Shown piece by piece: positions 1-8,820 of a stretch of DNA of 19,659 nucleotides. Source of the DNA: Betaproteobacteria bacterium UBA5216. Its GTDB lineage: Bacteria > Pseudomonadota > Gammaproteobacteria > Burkholderiales > SG8-41. The first letter of the stretch is position 1, and the number at the start of each line of letters is the position of its first letter. The position numbers and the translations under genes were made by a program. Where the stretch lies: assembly GCA_002412495.1 (NCBI GenBank), contig DHVE01000099.1, positions 1 to 19,659 of the forward strand. Direction: 5' to 3'. The notes beneath the pieces are model-generated. The model searched no databases and had not been told where the DNA came from. It saw nothing but the letters and a program-made list of their open reading frames with translations.

Positions 1-521
1 CCGCGCTGTCTGGCGTGGTGCTGGCGGTGGCTTGCACCGCGCGCAGCCGCGAAATCGCGGTGCCCGCCGTGACGGCGCGCGAGGCGGCGGCGCGATTGGT
101 CGAAGTGGCGCCGCATCAGCCGGTGGCGCTGGTATTCGGCAGCGAAGTGCGCGGCCTCACCACGGATCAGGTCAAACGCTGTCAGATGGTCGCGACGATA
201 TTGACGGATGCGAGCCACAGTTCGCTCAACCTTGCGGCTGCGGTGCAGGTGTTTGCTTATGAGCTGCGCTTGCATGCGGTGCAGGAAACCATAAAACCGA
301 CGGTCGACAAACCGCGCGTGCTGGCAACGCATCAGGAAATCGAGTTGTTTTATGAGCATCTTGAACGCGAGTTGATGGCGTGCGGATTTTTGAACCCGGC
401 GCAGCCCAAACGATTCATGCAGCGCGTGCGGCGCATGTTCGCGCGCATGCAACTGGAGCACGACGAAGTAAAAATCCTGCGCGGGGTGGTGCGCACGCTG
501 CGGACGCCGAAAAAACGATGA
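1..521 (+). CDS. trmJ: TrmJ, tRNA (cytidine/uridine-2'-O-)-methyltransferase, 5' truncated
   Basis: This is the C-terminal part of a SPOUT-class RNA methyltransferase. The reading frame is open from the window edge, so the start lies outside. TrmJ 2'-O-methylates position 32 in the anticodon loop of several tRNAs using S-adenosylmethionine (family knowledge). The visible part contains the cofactor-binding knot strand (ALVFGSEVRGLT), then the SSLNLAAAVQVFAYELR block that forms the rest of the trefoil knot. A TrmJ-type C-terminal helical extension follows (ELFYEHLERELMACGFL ... ILRGVVRTL). Many relatives have R-E-D after FG; here the residues are S-E-V. trmJ directly upstream of the isc locus is a common arrangement in gamma- and betaproteobacteria, which supports the call. 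The gene ends in TGA, about 110 bases before the chosen cysE start. Confidence 0.9.
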   Translation, partial: ALSGVVLAVACTARSREIAVPAVTAREAAARLVEVAPHQPVALVFGSEVRGLTTDQVKRCQMVATILTDASHSSLNLAAAVQVFAYELRLHAVQETIKPTVDKPRVLATHQEIELFYEHLERELMACGFLNPAQPKRFMQRVRRMFARMQLEHDEVKILRGVVRTLRTPKKR

Positions 522-548
522 TAAATTATTGTTTTTAAATGCTTAATA

Positions 549-578
549 TAAAATCATCGGCAATAGTCGATGATTTTA
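549..578. repeat. Perfect 11-bp inverted repeat between trmJ and cysE
   Basis: The arms TAAAATCATCG (549-559) and CGATGATTTTA (568-578) are exact reverse complements around an 8-base loop. The flanks are strongly AT-rich compared with the genes. It could be a weak bidirectional terminator (A-run before and T-run after a short CATCG/CGATG core) or an operator for cysE. The sequence does not decide between these. It also argues against coding use of this stretch by cysE. Confidence 0.55.
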
Positions 579-631
579 ATATACTATTGTGCCTGCCACC
601 GTCCCGTGGCTCCCATTTCCCCCGCAACTCC

Positions 632-1324
632 ATGTTTTCCCGCATAAAAGAAGAGATCGCCGTGGTTTTCGAGCGCGACCCCGCCGCGCGTAATACTTGG
701 GAGGTGATCACCTGTTATCCGGGCTTTCATGCGCTGCTGATGCATCGCGTGGCGCATTGTTTTTGGGGCGGCGGGTTCAAGTGGCTGGGCCGCTTCGTTT
801 CACATTGCGCGCGCTGGATGACGGGTATCGAAATCCATCCCGGCGCCACCATCGGCCGGCGCTTTTTTATCGATCACGGGATGGGCGTGGTGATCGGCGA
901 AACCGCTGAAATCGGCGACGACTGCACGCTGTATCACGGCGTTACATTGGGCGGTACGTCCTGGAACAAAGGCAAGCGCCATCCGACGCTCGGTGAAGGT
1001 GTGGTTATCGGCGCGGGCGCGAAAGTGCTGGGGCCCATTACGGTGGGGGCGCATGCCAAGATTGGTTCGAACGCGGTGGTGGTGAAAGATGTGCCGCCGA
1101 ATGCAACCGCAATCGGCATTCCGGCGCGCGTGGTGGAAGCGCAGGATTCCAATGGCCGTTTCGCGGCGTATGCCGTGGGCCGCGACGAAAACGATCCGCT
1201 CGCGCGCACCATGAACGAGATCATCAGCCACAGCAATGACACCGACAAACGCCTAGACCAATTGCTGACTGAACTGGCGCAATTGCGGGCCGCACTGAAC
1301 GAGCGGAACTCAAAGTCTTCATAG
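632..1324 (+). CDS. cysE: Serine O-acetyltransferase CysE (short EpsC-like form)
   Basis: CysE transfers acetyl from acetyl-CoA to L-serine to make O-acetylserine, the acceptor for sulfide in cysteine synthesis. It is cytosolic and commonly feedback-inhibited by cysteine. The protein has about 230 residues with a short N-terminal helical domain (IKEEIAVVFERDPAARNTWE). A left-handed beta-helix of hexapeptide repeats follows, carrying the signature DHGMGVVIGETAEIGDD (about 81-97) and the YHGVTLGGT loop (about 101-109). H82 and H102 match the active-site histidines of the family. The C-terminal 60 residues are hydrophilic. The frame is open back to an ATG at 539, but those 31 extra residues look non-coding and contain the inverted repeat. 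The ATG at 632 aligns with the usual MFxxIKEEI start, so I prefer it. The TAG stop lies inside the first IscR site. Cysteine supply fits the sulfur demand of the downstream operon. Confidence 0.93.
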   Translation: MFSRIKEEIAVVFERDPAARNTWEVITCYPGFHALLMHRVAHCFWGGGFKWLGRFVSHCARWMTGIEIHPGATIGRRFFIDHGMGVVIGETAEIGDDCTLYHGVTLGGTSWNKGKRHPTLGEGVVIGAGAKVLGPITVGAHAKIGSNAVVVKDVPPNATAIGIPARVVEAQDSNGRFAAYAVGRDENDPLARTMNEIISHSNDTDKRLDQLLTELAQLRAALNERNSKSS

Positions 1325-1345
1325 TTGACTAATTCAGTCGGGATA
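1321..1345 (+). promoter_or_regulatory. IscR type-1 operator, site 1
   Basis: The 25-base stretch starts ATAGTTGACT and ends CAGTCGGGATA, with dyad halves GACT/AGTC around AATT. It fits the type-1 site bound by [2Fe-2S]-IscR as described in E. coli at nearly every position. It overlaps the cysE stop codon (1322-1324) and covers the -35 element of the likely iscR promoter, as expected for autorepression. Confidence 0.8.
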
Positions 1346-1353
1346 GGTAAAGT
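1325..1353 (+). promoter_or_regulatory. Putative sigma-70 promoter of iscR
   Basis: TTGACT (1325-1330) is a near-consensus -35. A 17-base spacer places TAAAGT (1348-1353) at -10; this matches TATAAT at only four of six positions. Both elements are within or next to the two IscR sites, so bound IscR would block RNA polymerase. The resulting leader before the iscR ATG would be about 85 bases long. The assignment rests on position and sequence only. Confidence 0.55.
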
Positions 1354-1373
1354 TGAGTAGATCAGTCGGTCAT
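1349..1373 (+). promoter_or_regulatory. IscR type-1 operator, site 2 (less perfect)
   Basis: This second copy starts 28 bases after the first. It reads AAAGTTGAGT ... ATCAGTCGGTCAT and keeps GTTGA and CAGTCGG, but has GAG instead of GAC in the left half. Tandem type-1 sites in front of iscR are the classical arrangement known from E. coli. That makes this site credible despite the mismatches. Confidence 0.7.
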
Positions 1374-1445
1374 GGGTGGCAGACCACTGAAATCCGAATT
1401 TATTTATAACCAATTGTTTTTAAAGTAAATTTTATAGGTGCTCCA

Positions 1446-1922
1446 ATGCGGCTCACTACCAAAGGGCGGTTTGCGGTAACGGCGATGGTCGATTTGGGCC
1501 TGCGCCACGGGAGCGGCCCAGTCACGCTGGCCGAAATCAGCGAGCGCCAGAAAATTTCACTGTCTTATCTCGAACAGTTGTTCGGCAAGTTGCGACGCCG
1601 GCAAATTGTTGAAAGCGTGCGCGGGCCGGGCGGTGGCTACTTGCTGGGCAAGGATATGTGCACCTTGTCGGTGGCGGAAATCATCCTCGCGGTGGACGAG
1701 CCACTCGACGCCACGCAGTGCGGCGGCAAGGAAAATTGTCACGACGACCAGAAATGCATCACCCACGATTTATGGGCGTCGCTGAATCAGCGTATTTTTG
1801 AATATCTGGGATCGGTCACCTTGCAGCAGTTGGTTGATAACCAGCGCGCCAAGGAATCCGGCGTGGCTACCATGCACGACATGCGGCCGAGCGTTGGTAA
1901 GCGCGCCGCCGTTACCGCCTGA
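1446..1922 (+). CDS. iscR: IscR, Rrf2-family [2Fe-2S] transcriptional regulator
   Basis: IscR senses Fe-S status: the [2Fe-2S] form represses its own operon through type-1 sites, and the apo form acts at type-2 sites (E. coli knowledge). The 158-residue protein begins MRLTTKGRFAVTAMVDL, the classic Rrf2 start. A winged helix-turn-helix covers about residues 1-65, with the wing at VRGPGGGYLL. The cluster-binding loop has C92, C98, C104 and H107, the same numbering and spacing as E. coli IscR. This is therefore a true cluster-binding IscR rather than a generic Rrf2 regulator. It is the first gene of the operon after the two operator copies, 24 bases before the desulfurase. The last 20 residues are variable. 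Confidence 0.96.
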   Translation: MRLTTKGRFAVTAMVDLGLRHGSGPVTLAEISERQKISLSYLEQLFGKLRRRQIVESVRGPGGGYLLGKDMCTLSVAEIILAVDEPLDATQCGGKENCHDDQKCITHDLWASLNQRIFEYLGSVTLQQLVDNQRAKESGVATMHDMRPSVGKRAAVTA

Positions 1923-1946
1923 AGATCAGAAATTCAGTTTCACGCG

Positions 1947-3092
1947 ATGGCATTCGTTTACTTCGACCACAACGCCACTACGCCGCTCGACGAGCGTGTG
2001 CTGGCCGCGATGTTGCCGTTTCTGCGCGAGCAATACGGCAACGCGTCGAGCCGGCATGATCTGGGCATCACGGCGCGCCGTGCGATTGACACCGCGCGCG
2101 AGCAGGTGGCGGCGCTGGTGAATGTGCGTCCGCCACAGGTGGTGTTCACCTCGGGCGGCACCGAGGCGAACAATCTCTTTATCAAGGGCGCGGCGGAGAT
2201 TCTGAAACCATCGCAAATCGCCATCAGCGGGATCGAGCATCCCTGCGTGGCCAAGCCCGCCGCCGCACTCGTGCGACGCGGCTGGGCGGTGCGCAAGCTT
2301 GGCGTGAACCGCGACGGCGTGGTGGATGTGAACGATGTCGATGCGGCGTTGCAGACGCCGACGGGTATCGTGTCGGTGATGCTTGCGAACAATGAAACGG
2401 GCGTGATTCAGCCGGTGGCCGAAGTCGCGCAGCGCGCGCGGGTGGCCAAGGCCTGGATGCACACCGACGCTGTGCAGGCGCTGGGCAAAATCGCCGTCGA
2501 TTTCGAGGCGTTGAACGTGCACGCGATGACGCTTTCCGCGCACAAGATTTACGGCCCGAAGGGCGCAGGTGCGTTGATCGTGGATAAACGCATTGAACTC
2601 GCGCCGTTGATCGCTGGCGGCGGGCACGAGCATGGCATGCGCTCAGGCACCGAGAACGTGCCGGCCATCGTTGGGTTTGGCGCCGCCGCTGATCTGGCTG
2701 CCAGCCGGCTGAATGAACTCGCGCCGCGTCTTGAAAAACTGCGCGCGCGGGTCGAGCAGGGCTTGGTGCAACTGGGCGCGGTGATATTTGGTAACCAGTC
2801 CCAGCGCCTGCCCAACACCAGCTATTTCGCATTTAGAGGCATCGACGGCGAAACGTTGATTATCGAACTCGACAAACTGGGTTTCGGCGTGGCGGCGGGG
2901 GCGGCGTGTTCCAGCGCGAACCCGGAGCCTTCGGCGACGTTGCTGGCGATGGGTGTCGCACCGGAGATAGCGCGCGGCGCGGTGCGGTTTTCGCTGGGCG
3001 CGTCGAATACCGGACAGCAGGTGGATGATTTTCTGAATGCGGTGAAGAACGTGGTGGCGCGATTGAAAAATCTCACCGCGATGGCGGTTTGA
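1947..3092 (+). CDS. iscS: Cysteine desulfurase, IscS/NifS type (group I)
   Basis: This PLP enzyme converts cysteine to alanine and passes the sulfur, as a persulfide, to Fe-S assembly and other acceptors. The 381-residue protein begins VYFDHNATTPLDERV. It has FTSGGTEANN (68-77), a general-acid/base-type histidine in EHP (H98), the PLP-contacting HTDAVQ (172-177), the Schiff-base lysine K200 in SAHKIYGPKGAG, and RSGTENV. The catalytic C321 is in the flexible loop GAACSSANPEPS. That loop and the overall fold place it in group I (IscS/NifS), distinct from the group II SufS encoded further down. It is about 20 residues shorter than E. coli IscS and lacks its C-terminal tail. No iscU is adjacent, so its scaffold partner is unclear; NifS is an alternative name. 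Confidence 0.92.
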   Translation: MAFVYFDHNATTPLDERVLAAMLPFLREQYGNASSRHDLGITARRAIDTAREQVAALVNVRPPQVVFTSGGTEANNLFIKGAAEILKPSQIAISGIEHPCVAKPAAALVRRGWAVRKLGVNRDGVVDVNDVDAALQTPTGIVSVMLANNETGVIQPVAEVAQRARVAKAWMHTDAVQALGKIAVDFEALNVHAMTLSAHKIYGPKGAGALIVDKRIELAPLIAGGGHEHGMRSGTENVPAIVGFGAAADLAASRLNELAPRLEKLRARVEQGLVQLGAVIFGNQSQRLPNTSYFAFRGIDGETLIIELDKLGFGVAAGAACSSANPEPSATLLAMGVAPEIARGAVRFSLGASNTGQQVDDFLNAVKNVVARLKNLTAMAV

Positions 3093-3106
3093 CAGCGGAG
3101 TCGGCA

Positions 3107-3442
3107 ATGACCATACAACTTACAGAAAACGCGGCAAAACAAATCAAGAACCAGTTAACCAAGCGCGGCAAGGGCGTGGGCCTGCGCGTGGGTATCAAGA
3201 AAGTCGGCTGCTCCGGCTGGACTTATACCTACGATTACGCAGACGACGTGAAGCCGGACGACAAGGTGTTTGAAGCGTTTGATTCCAAACTGGTGGTCGA
3301 TGAAAAAAGCTTGGAGTTCATCGACGGATCGAAACTCGATTTCGTCAAAGAGGGCTTGAAGCAAACCTTCAAGTTCGACAACCCGAATGTCGATGCCACT
3401 TGCGGCTGCGGCGAGAGCTTTAGCGTCAAGGAGAAATCGTGA
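3107..3442 (+). CDS. iscA: IscA-type A-type Fe-S carrier
   Basis: A-type carriers receive Fe or Fe-S clusters from a scaffold and hand them to apo-proteins, mostly [4Fe-4S] enzymes. The 111-residue protein has the three invariant cysteines C35 (VGCSG), C99 and C101 (TCGCGESF), at the same positions as in E. coli IscA. The middle block DGSKLDFVKEG is typical too. I chose the ATG at 3107: GCGGAG sits about 7 bases upstream and the protein then begins MTIQLTENAAKQI. A TTG at 3089 in the same frame would overlap the end of the desulfurase gene and add six unconserved residues. The position between iscS and sufB means it could equally be called SufA or ErpA-like. Confidence 0.9.
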   Translation: MTIQLTENAAKQIKNQLTKRGKGVGLRVGIKKVGCSGWTYTYDYADDVKPDDKVFEAFDSKLVVDEKSLEFIDGSKLDFVKEGLKQTFKFDNPNVDATCGCGESFSVKEKS

Positions 3443-3477
3443 GGTGTAGTGGAATCGGCGCCATGCCCGTGACGCAC

Positions 3478-3498
3478 GCCTCGCGCCTCGCGCCTTAC
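3478..3498 (+). repeat. Three heptad repeats between iscA and sufB
   Basis: Three direct 7-base units, GCCTCGC, GCCTCGC and GCCTTAC, lie just before the sufB ribosome binding site (GGGGGC). A related inverse segment (CGTGAGGTGTAG, 3439-3450) overlaps the end of iscA, so the pair may fold into a hairpin. The same heptad family occurs in the opposite orientation after nfu at 9391-9418. Confidence 0.6.
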
Positions 3499-3509
3499 GG
3501 GGGCAAGCG

Positions 3510-4945
<1,436 letters not shown>

Positions 4946-4949
<4 letters not shown>

Positions 4950-5743
4950 TTAACAGCAACGCAAGAACCCTGCTCGACATACGCGGCCTCACCGCCACGG
5001 TCGCGGGCGTAACCATTTTGAAGGGCATCGATCTTACGGTGCGCGCGGGCGAAGTGCATGCCATCATGGGGCCGAATGGTTCGGGCAAAAGCACGTTGGC
5101 CAAGGTGCTGGCGGGCCATCCGGCGTATGAGGTGACCGGCGGCACGGTTCTATTGGAAGGCAAGGATTTGTTCGCGCTGGCAGCCGAAGATCGCGCGCGA
5201 GCCGGGTTGTTTCTGGGCTTTCAGTATCCGGTGGAAATTCCGGGTGTGTCGAACAGCTCGTTTCTGCGCCTCTCATACAACACGGTGCAGACCGGGCGCG
5301 GCCGGGACGAACTCGATCCGCTGGAGTTTGACGACTACGTACGCGAGAAAATGAAGCTGCTGGAAATGAGCCCGGAGTTTCTGGATCGCAGCGTGAACGA
5401 TGGTTTTTCGGGTGGCGAGAAAAAGCGCAACGAGATTTTGCAGATGGCAATACTGGAGCCACGTGTCTCCATTCTGGATGAAACCGATTCGGGGCTGGAT
5501 ATCGACGCGCTACGCATTGTCGCTGGTGGCGTGAACAAGCTCTTGAGCGCGGACAACGCGTGCGTGCTGGTCACGCATTATCAGCGCTTGCTCAACTACA
5601 TTACGCCGGATTATGTGCACGTGATGGAGTCGGGGCGCATCATCAAGACGGGTGACAAGGCGCTGGCGCTGGAACTCGAATCGCGCGGATACGACTGGTT
5701 ATTGGATGGTGGCACGAGCGCAAGCGCAAAGGCTGCGGCATGA
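4946..5743 (+). CDS. sufC: SufC, ABC-type ATPase of SufBC2D
   Basis: SufC is a soluble ABC ATPase that drives conformational changes in SufB-SufD during cluster assembly; no transporter is involved. The 265-residue protein has Walker A GPNGSGKST (42-50), a Q-loop at GFQYPVEIPG, the signature FSGGEKKRNE (154-163), Walker B with SILDETDSGLD (175-185; E179 the likely catalytic base) and the H-loop histidine H211 in VTHYQRLL. The FSGGEKKR signature and the DETDSGLD stretch are hallmarks of SufC within ABC ATPases. The ATGA overlaps with both sufB upstream and sufD downstream indicate tight coupling, consistent with a fixed subunit ratio. The last 10-15 residues are a variable alanine/serine-rich tail. 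Confidence 0.97.
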
Positions 5744-7044
5744 GCGCAGCGGTTATGCATCCGTTCGTGGAGGCGCTGGTCGCCGGCGGACGTACCTTGC
5801 CCGCGAGTACGGCTTCGTGGCTGAACACGCGCCGCGCGGCCGCTTTGGAGCGCGCCAATGCCTTGAGCGCGCCCACCCCACGCGACGAAGAATGGCGTTT
5901 TACCGATTTGGCGCCGTTGAACCGCTTGCGCGTTGTGCCGGCGGCGGCAGGCGCGTCCGTGGACGTTGCGCCGTTTACCGTGTCCGAAGCGGGAGTGCGG
6001 CTCACCTTCGTGGATGGGGTTTATGTGCCGGCGCTTTCAAGCCCCGGTGCATTGGCCGCGGGCGTCACCGTTGGAACGCTGGCGGAGACCCTAAAAACCA
6101 AACCGGCGCTGATCGAACCGCATCTGGCCTTGCACGCGGGTTTCGACCAGCAGTTGTTTACGGCGCTTAACACTGCCTGGTTGCGTGATGGCGCGGTGGT
6201 GCATCTGGCGAAAAACGCCGCTCCGAACGTGCCGCTGCATTTGTTGTACATCGCTACGCAAAAGGATTCGGCAAGCTGCCCGCGTAGTCTGATCGTGGCG
6301 GAGTCCGGCGCGCAAGGCACGGTGATCGAGGATTATGTCGCCTCCGGGGACGTGGCTGACACAGCGTATTTCACCAACGCCGTGACCGAAATCGTCATTG
6401 CGCCCAATGCGCGCCTGCATCACGTGCGTTTGCAGCGTGAGAGCGCGCAAGCGGTGCATATCGCTTCGTGCGCGGTGTCGCTGGCGAAGGATGCCTCGTA
6501 TGTTTCGCAATCCATTGCGTTTGGCGCGCGGTTGTCGCGCTACAACCTCGATGTCACGCATCAGGGCGAAGGTGCGGAAGCGGTGATCGACGGCCTCGCG
6601 TTGATTTCCGGGCAGCAGTGCGCCGATACGCACACCACGATGGATCATGTTCGGCCGAATGGCCGTTGCACGCAGTTGCACAAAACCATCGTGGGCGGCT
6701 CGGCGCATGCGGTCTTCAACGGCAAGGTGCTCGTGCGCAAGGATGCGCAGTTGACGAATTCCGCGCAGCAAAGCCGCAATCTGCTGCTGTCGCCGAATGC
6801 GCGCGTCGATACCAAGCCGCAATTGGAGATTTTCGCCGATGACGTGAAGTGCGCGCACGGCGCCACCGTCGGGCAACTGGATGCGGATCAGTTGTTTTAT
6901 CTCAAGAGTCGCGGTATTGCTGACACGCAAGCGCGCAATCTGCTGACCTTCGCGTTTGGTGCCGAAATTGTGCATCGCATTCCGGTGAAATCGCTGGTCG
7001 CCCGGCTGGAGCGGGCAGTCATGACGCAAACGCAGGCCGGCTGA
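5740..7044 (+). CDS. sufD: SufD, scaffold subunit of SufBC2D
   Basis: SufD is a paralogue of SufB that completes the SufBC2D scaffold and is needed for iron acquisition (E. coli knowledge). The 434-residue protein has an N-terminal helical domain with the family motif PTPRDEEWRFTDLAPL (about 46-60). A right-handed beta-helix follows, and the C-terminal block is typical: CAHGATVGQLDADQLFYLKSRGI (371-393), followed by IVHRIP. C371 and H373 correspond to the conserved CxH that faces the SufB interface. Its start overlaps sufC by four bases and its stop precedes sufS by one base. The N-terminal third is more divergent than the rest, as usual for SufD. Confidence 0.95.
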   Translation: MSAAVMHPFVEALVAGGRTLPASTASWLNTRRAAALERANALSAPTPRDEEWRFTDLAPLNRLRVVPAAAGASVDVAPFTVSEAGVRLTFVDGVYVPALSSPGALAAGVTVGTLAETLKTKPALIEPHLALHAGFDQQLFTALNTAWLRDGAVVHLAKNAAPNVPLHLLYIATQKDSASCPRSLIVAESGAQGTVIEDYVASGDVADTAYFTNAVTEIVIAPNARLHHVRLQRESAQAVHIASCAVSLAKDASYVSQSIAFGARLSRYNLDVTHQGEGAEAVIDGLALISGQQCADTHTTMDHVRPNGRCTQLHKTIVGGSAHAVFNGKVLVRKDAQLTNSAQQSRNLLLSPNARVDTKPQLEIFADDVKCAHGATVGQLDADQLFYLKSRGIADTQARNLLTFAFGAEIVHRIPVKSLVARLERAVMTQTQAG

Positions 7045-7045
7045 C

Positions 7046-8287
7046 ATGAACGCACCCTCCGAAAAAGTCGCGTTCGATGTTGCGCGCATCCGCCAGGATT
7101 TTCCCATCCTTGATCTCAAGGTGAACGGCAAGCCGCTGGTGTTTCTGGACAATGCCGCGTCGAGCCAAATGCCGGCGCGGGTGATGGATCGTTGGGTGCG
7201 TTACCAGTCGAGCCAGCACGCGAACATTCATCGCGCGGTGCATTATTTGTCCGAGACCGCGACGGCGGAATACGAAGCCGCGCGCCGAAAATTGCAGGCG
7301 TTCATCAATGCCCGCGAGGAACGCGAAGTGATTTTTACCAGTGGCACCACCGAGAGCATCAATCTCGTGGCGCACGGCTGGGGGCGAAAATTCCTGAAGG
7401 CGGGTGACGAGATAATACTCACCACGCTGGAGCATCACTCGAATATCGTACCCTGGCAGATGGTGGCCGAGGTTACGGGCGCGAAGATTCGCGTGGCGCC
7501 GATCTTCGACAACGGCGAACTCGACCTCGCTGCCTACGAAAAGCTGTTTAACAGCCGCACCCAAATTGCCTGCTTCACACAGGTGTCGAACGCGCTGGGC
7601 ACCATCAACCCGGTGAAGGAGATGGTCGCCATCGCACGCAAACATGGGGTGGTGACGTTGGTGGACGGCGCGCAGGCCGCACCCCATCTGAAGGTGAACG
7701 TGCAGGCGCTCGACTGTGATTTTTATGCTTTCTCCGGCCACAAACTATGCGGGCCGACGGGCATCGGCGTGCTCTATGGCAAGGCCGCACTGCTCGAAGC
7801 CATGAATCCGTTCAAGGGCGGCGGCGACATGATCTTGTCGGTGACGTTTGAGAAGACCACCTACGCGCCGATACCCGCCAAGTTTGAAGCGGGCACGCCG
7901 CCGATCGCCGCGGCAATTACGCTGGGCGCAGCGGTGGACTACCTCAGCGAAATCGGCATGGCACGTATAGCCGCGCACGAAACCAATTTGCTCGATTACG
8001 CCACGGCGGAAGTCTCGCGCCTGCCCGGGCTGCGCGTCATTGGTACGGCAGAAAAGAAAGCAGCAGTGCTGTCGTTCGCCATACAAGGCGTGCATCCGCA
8101 CGACGTGGGCACGCTGCTCAACGAAGATGGCGTCGCCATCCGCACCGGCCATCATTGCGCGCAGCCGGTGATGCAACGCTTCAAGGTGCCGGCGACCTGC
8201 CGTGCGTCGTTTGCGTTTTACAACACCCTGGCGGAAGTCGATGCGCTGGTGGCGTCGATACAGCGAGTGCAGAAAGTCTTTGGGTAG
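7046..8287 (+). CDS. sufS: SufS, group II cysteine desulfurase
   Basis: SufS is the PLP-dependent cysteine desulfurase dedicated to the SUF scaffold. It needs a partner sulfurtransferase (SufE or SufU) to release its persulfide. The 413-residue protein begins with DFPILDLKVNGKPLVFLDNAASSQMP. It has FTSGTTESIN, the cofactor-stacking H130 in LEHHSN, DGAQAAPH, the PLP lysine K233 in SGHKLCGPTGIGVLYG, FEAGTPP, and the catalytic C371 in RTGHHCAQPVM. These residues match E. coli SufS K226 and C364 in context. The next gene is sufU and no sufE is present, so a SufS-SufU relay is inferred. This makes a second, distinct desulfurase in the same operon. Confidence 0.96.
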   Translation: MNAPSEKVAFDVARIRQDFPILDLKVNGKPLVFLDNAASSQMPARVMDRWVRYQSSQHANIHRAVHYLSETATAEYEAARRKLQAFINAREEREVIFTSGTTESINLVAHGWGRKFLKAGDEIILTTLEHHSNIVPWQMVAEVTGAKIRVAPIFDNGELDLAAYEKLFNSRTQIACFTQVSNALGTINPVKEMVAIARKHGVVTLVDGAQAAPHLKVNVQALDCDFYAFSGHKLCGPTGIGVLYGKAALLEAMNPFKGGGDMILSVTFEKTTYAPIPAKFEAGTPPIAAAITLGAAVDYLSEIGMARIAAHETNLLDYATAEVSRLPGLRVIGTAEKKAAVLSFAIQGVHPHDVGTLLNEDGVAIRTGHHCAQPVMQRFKVPATCRASFAFYNTLAEVDALVASIQRVQKVFG

Positions 8288-8291
8288 CGCG

Positions 8292-8780
8292 ATGGCTGAC
8301 AGCAGAAATCTCTACCAGGAAGTGATCCTCGATCACAACAGGAAGCCGCGCAACTGGGGTGTGCTGGCGGATGCCACGCACAAGTCCGAAGGGCTGAACC
8401 CGTTGTGCGGCGATCATATTTATTTGTCGCTCAAGTTGGCGGGATCGAACATTGAAGCCGTTCGGTTTGAAGGTGAATCGTGTGCGATCTGCAAGGCTTC
8501 TGCGTCGATGATGACCACGCTGGTCAAGGGCAAATCGCAACAGGATGCCGAGCAAATGGTGAATGAGTTTCGCGACATGGCGACGGGCAAACTCGATACA
8601 AGTAAAGAACCGCATCATCTCGGCCGGCTGACCGTGTTTGCCGGCGTGCGCGATTTGCCCACGCGCGTGAAGTGCGCGATCTTGCCGTGGCACACGCTGC
8701 ATGCGGCACTGCATTCGCTGACGACCACATCGACCGAAGCCGATGCGGATCCCTTGCAGACACCGGTTATCGGTACGTAG
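8292..8780 (+). CDS. sufU: SufU, zinc-type sulfur relay protein for SufS
   Basis: SufU is IscU-like in fold. In Gram-positive bacteria it is a Zn-bound sulfurtransferase that takes persulfide from SufS to SufBCD, not a scaffold. The 162-residue protein begins SRNLYQEVILDHNRKPRNWG. It has the ligand set C39 and D41 (NPLCGDH), C64 (GESCAICKASASMM) and C128 (VKCAILPWHTL). The long segment between C64 and C128 and the ASASMMT motif favour SufU over IscU. The ATG at 8292 lies four bases after sufS; an upstream in-frame extension only shadows the sufS end. An additional cysteine, C67, gives a CAIC pair where many relatives have a serine or another residue. The C-terminal 15 residues are unconserved. 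Confidence 0.9.
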   Translation: MADSRNLYQEVILDHNRKPRNWGVLADATHKSEGLNPLCGDHIYLSLKLAGSNIEAVRFEGESCAICKASASMMTTLVKGKSQQDAEQMVNEFRDMATGKLDTSKEPHHLGRLTVFAGVRDLPTRVKCAILPWHTLHAALHSLTTTSTEADADPLQTPVIGT

Positions 8781-8820
8781 CGAAAATATAAAATATCAAA
8801 TAAAAACATATACTTACATT

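Noticed and set aside
539..631. Longer cysE reading frame starting at an ATG at 539
   Set aside because: The extra residues have no family similarity, contain the palindrome, and the usual CysE start aligns with the ATG at 632.
3089..3106. TTG start for iscA overlapping the end of the desulfurase gene
   Set aside because: The ATG at 3107 has a good ribosome binding site and gives the conserved N terminus with family-standard cysteine numbering.
6091..7152. Long open frame on the - strand opposite sufD (353 codons)
   Set aside because: It is a shadow of a GC-rich gene: no recognisable domain, composition dominated by Arg/His/Gln, and sufD is unambiguous. Similar antisense frames opposite the desulfurase (1926-2633) and sufB (3495-4253) were rejected for the same reason.
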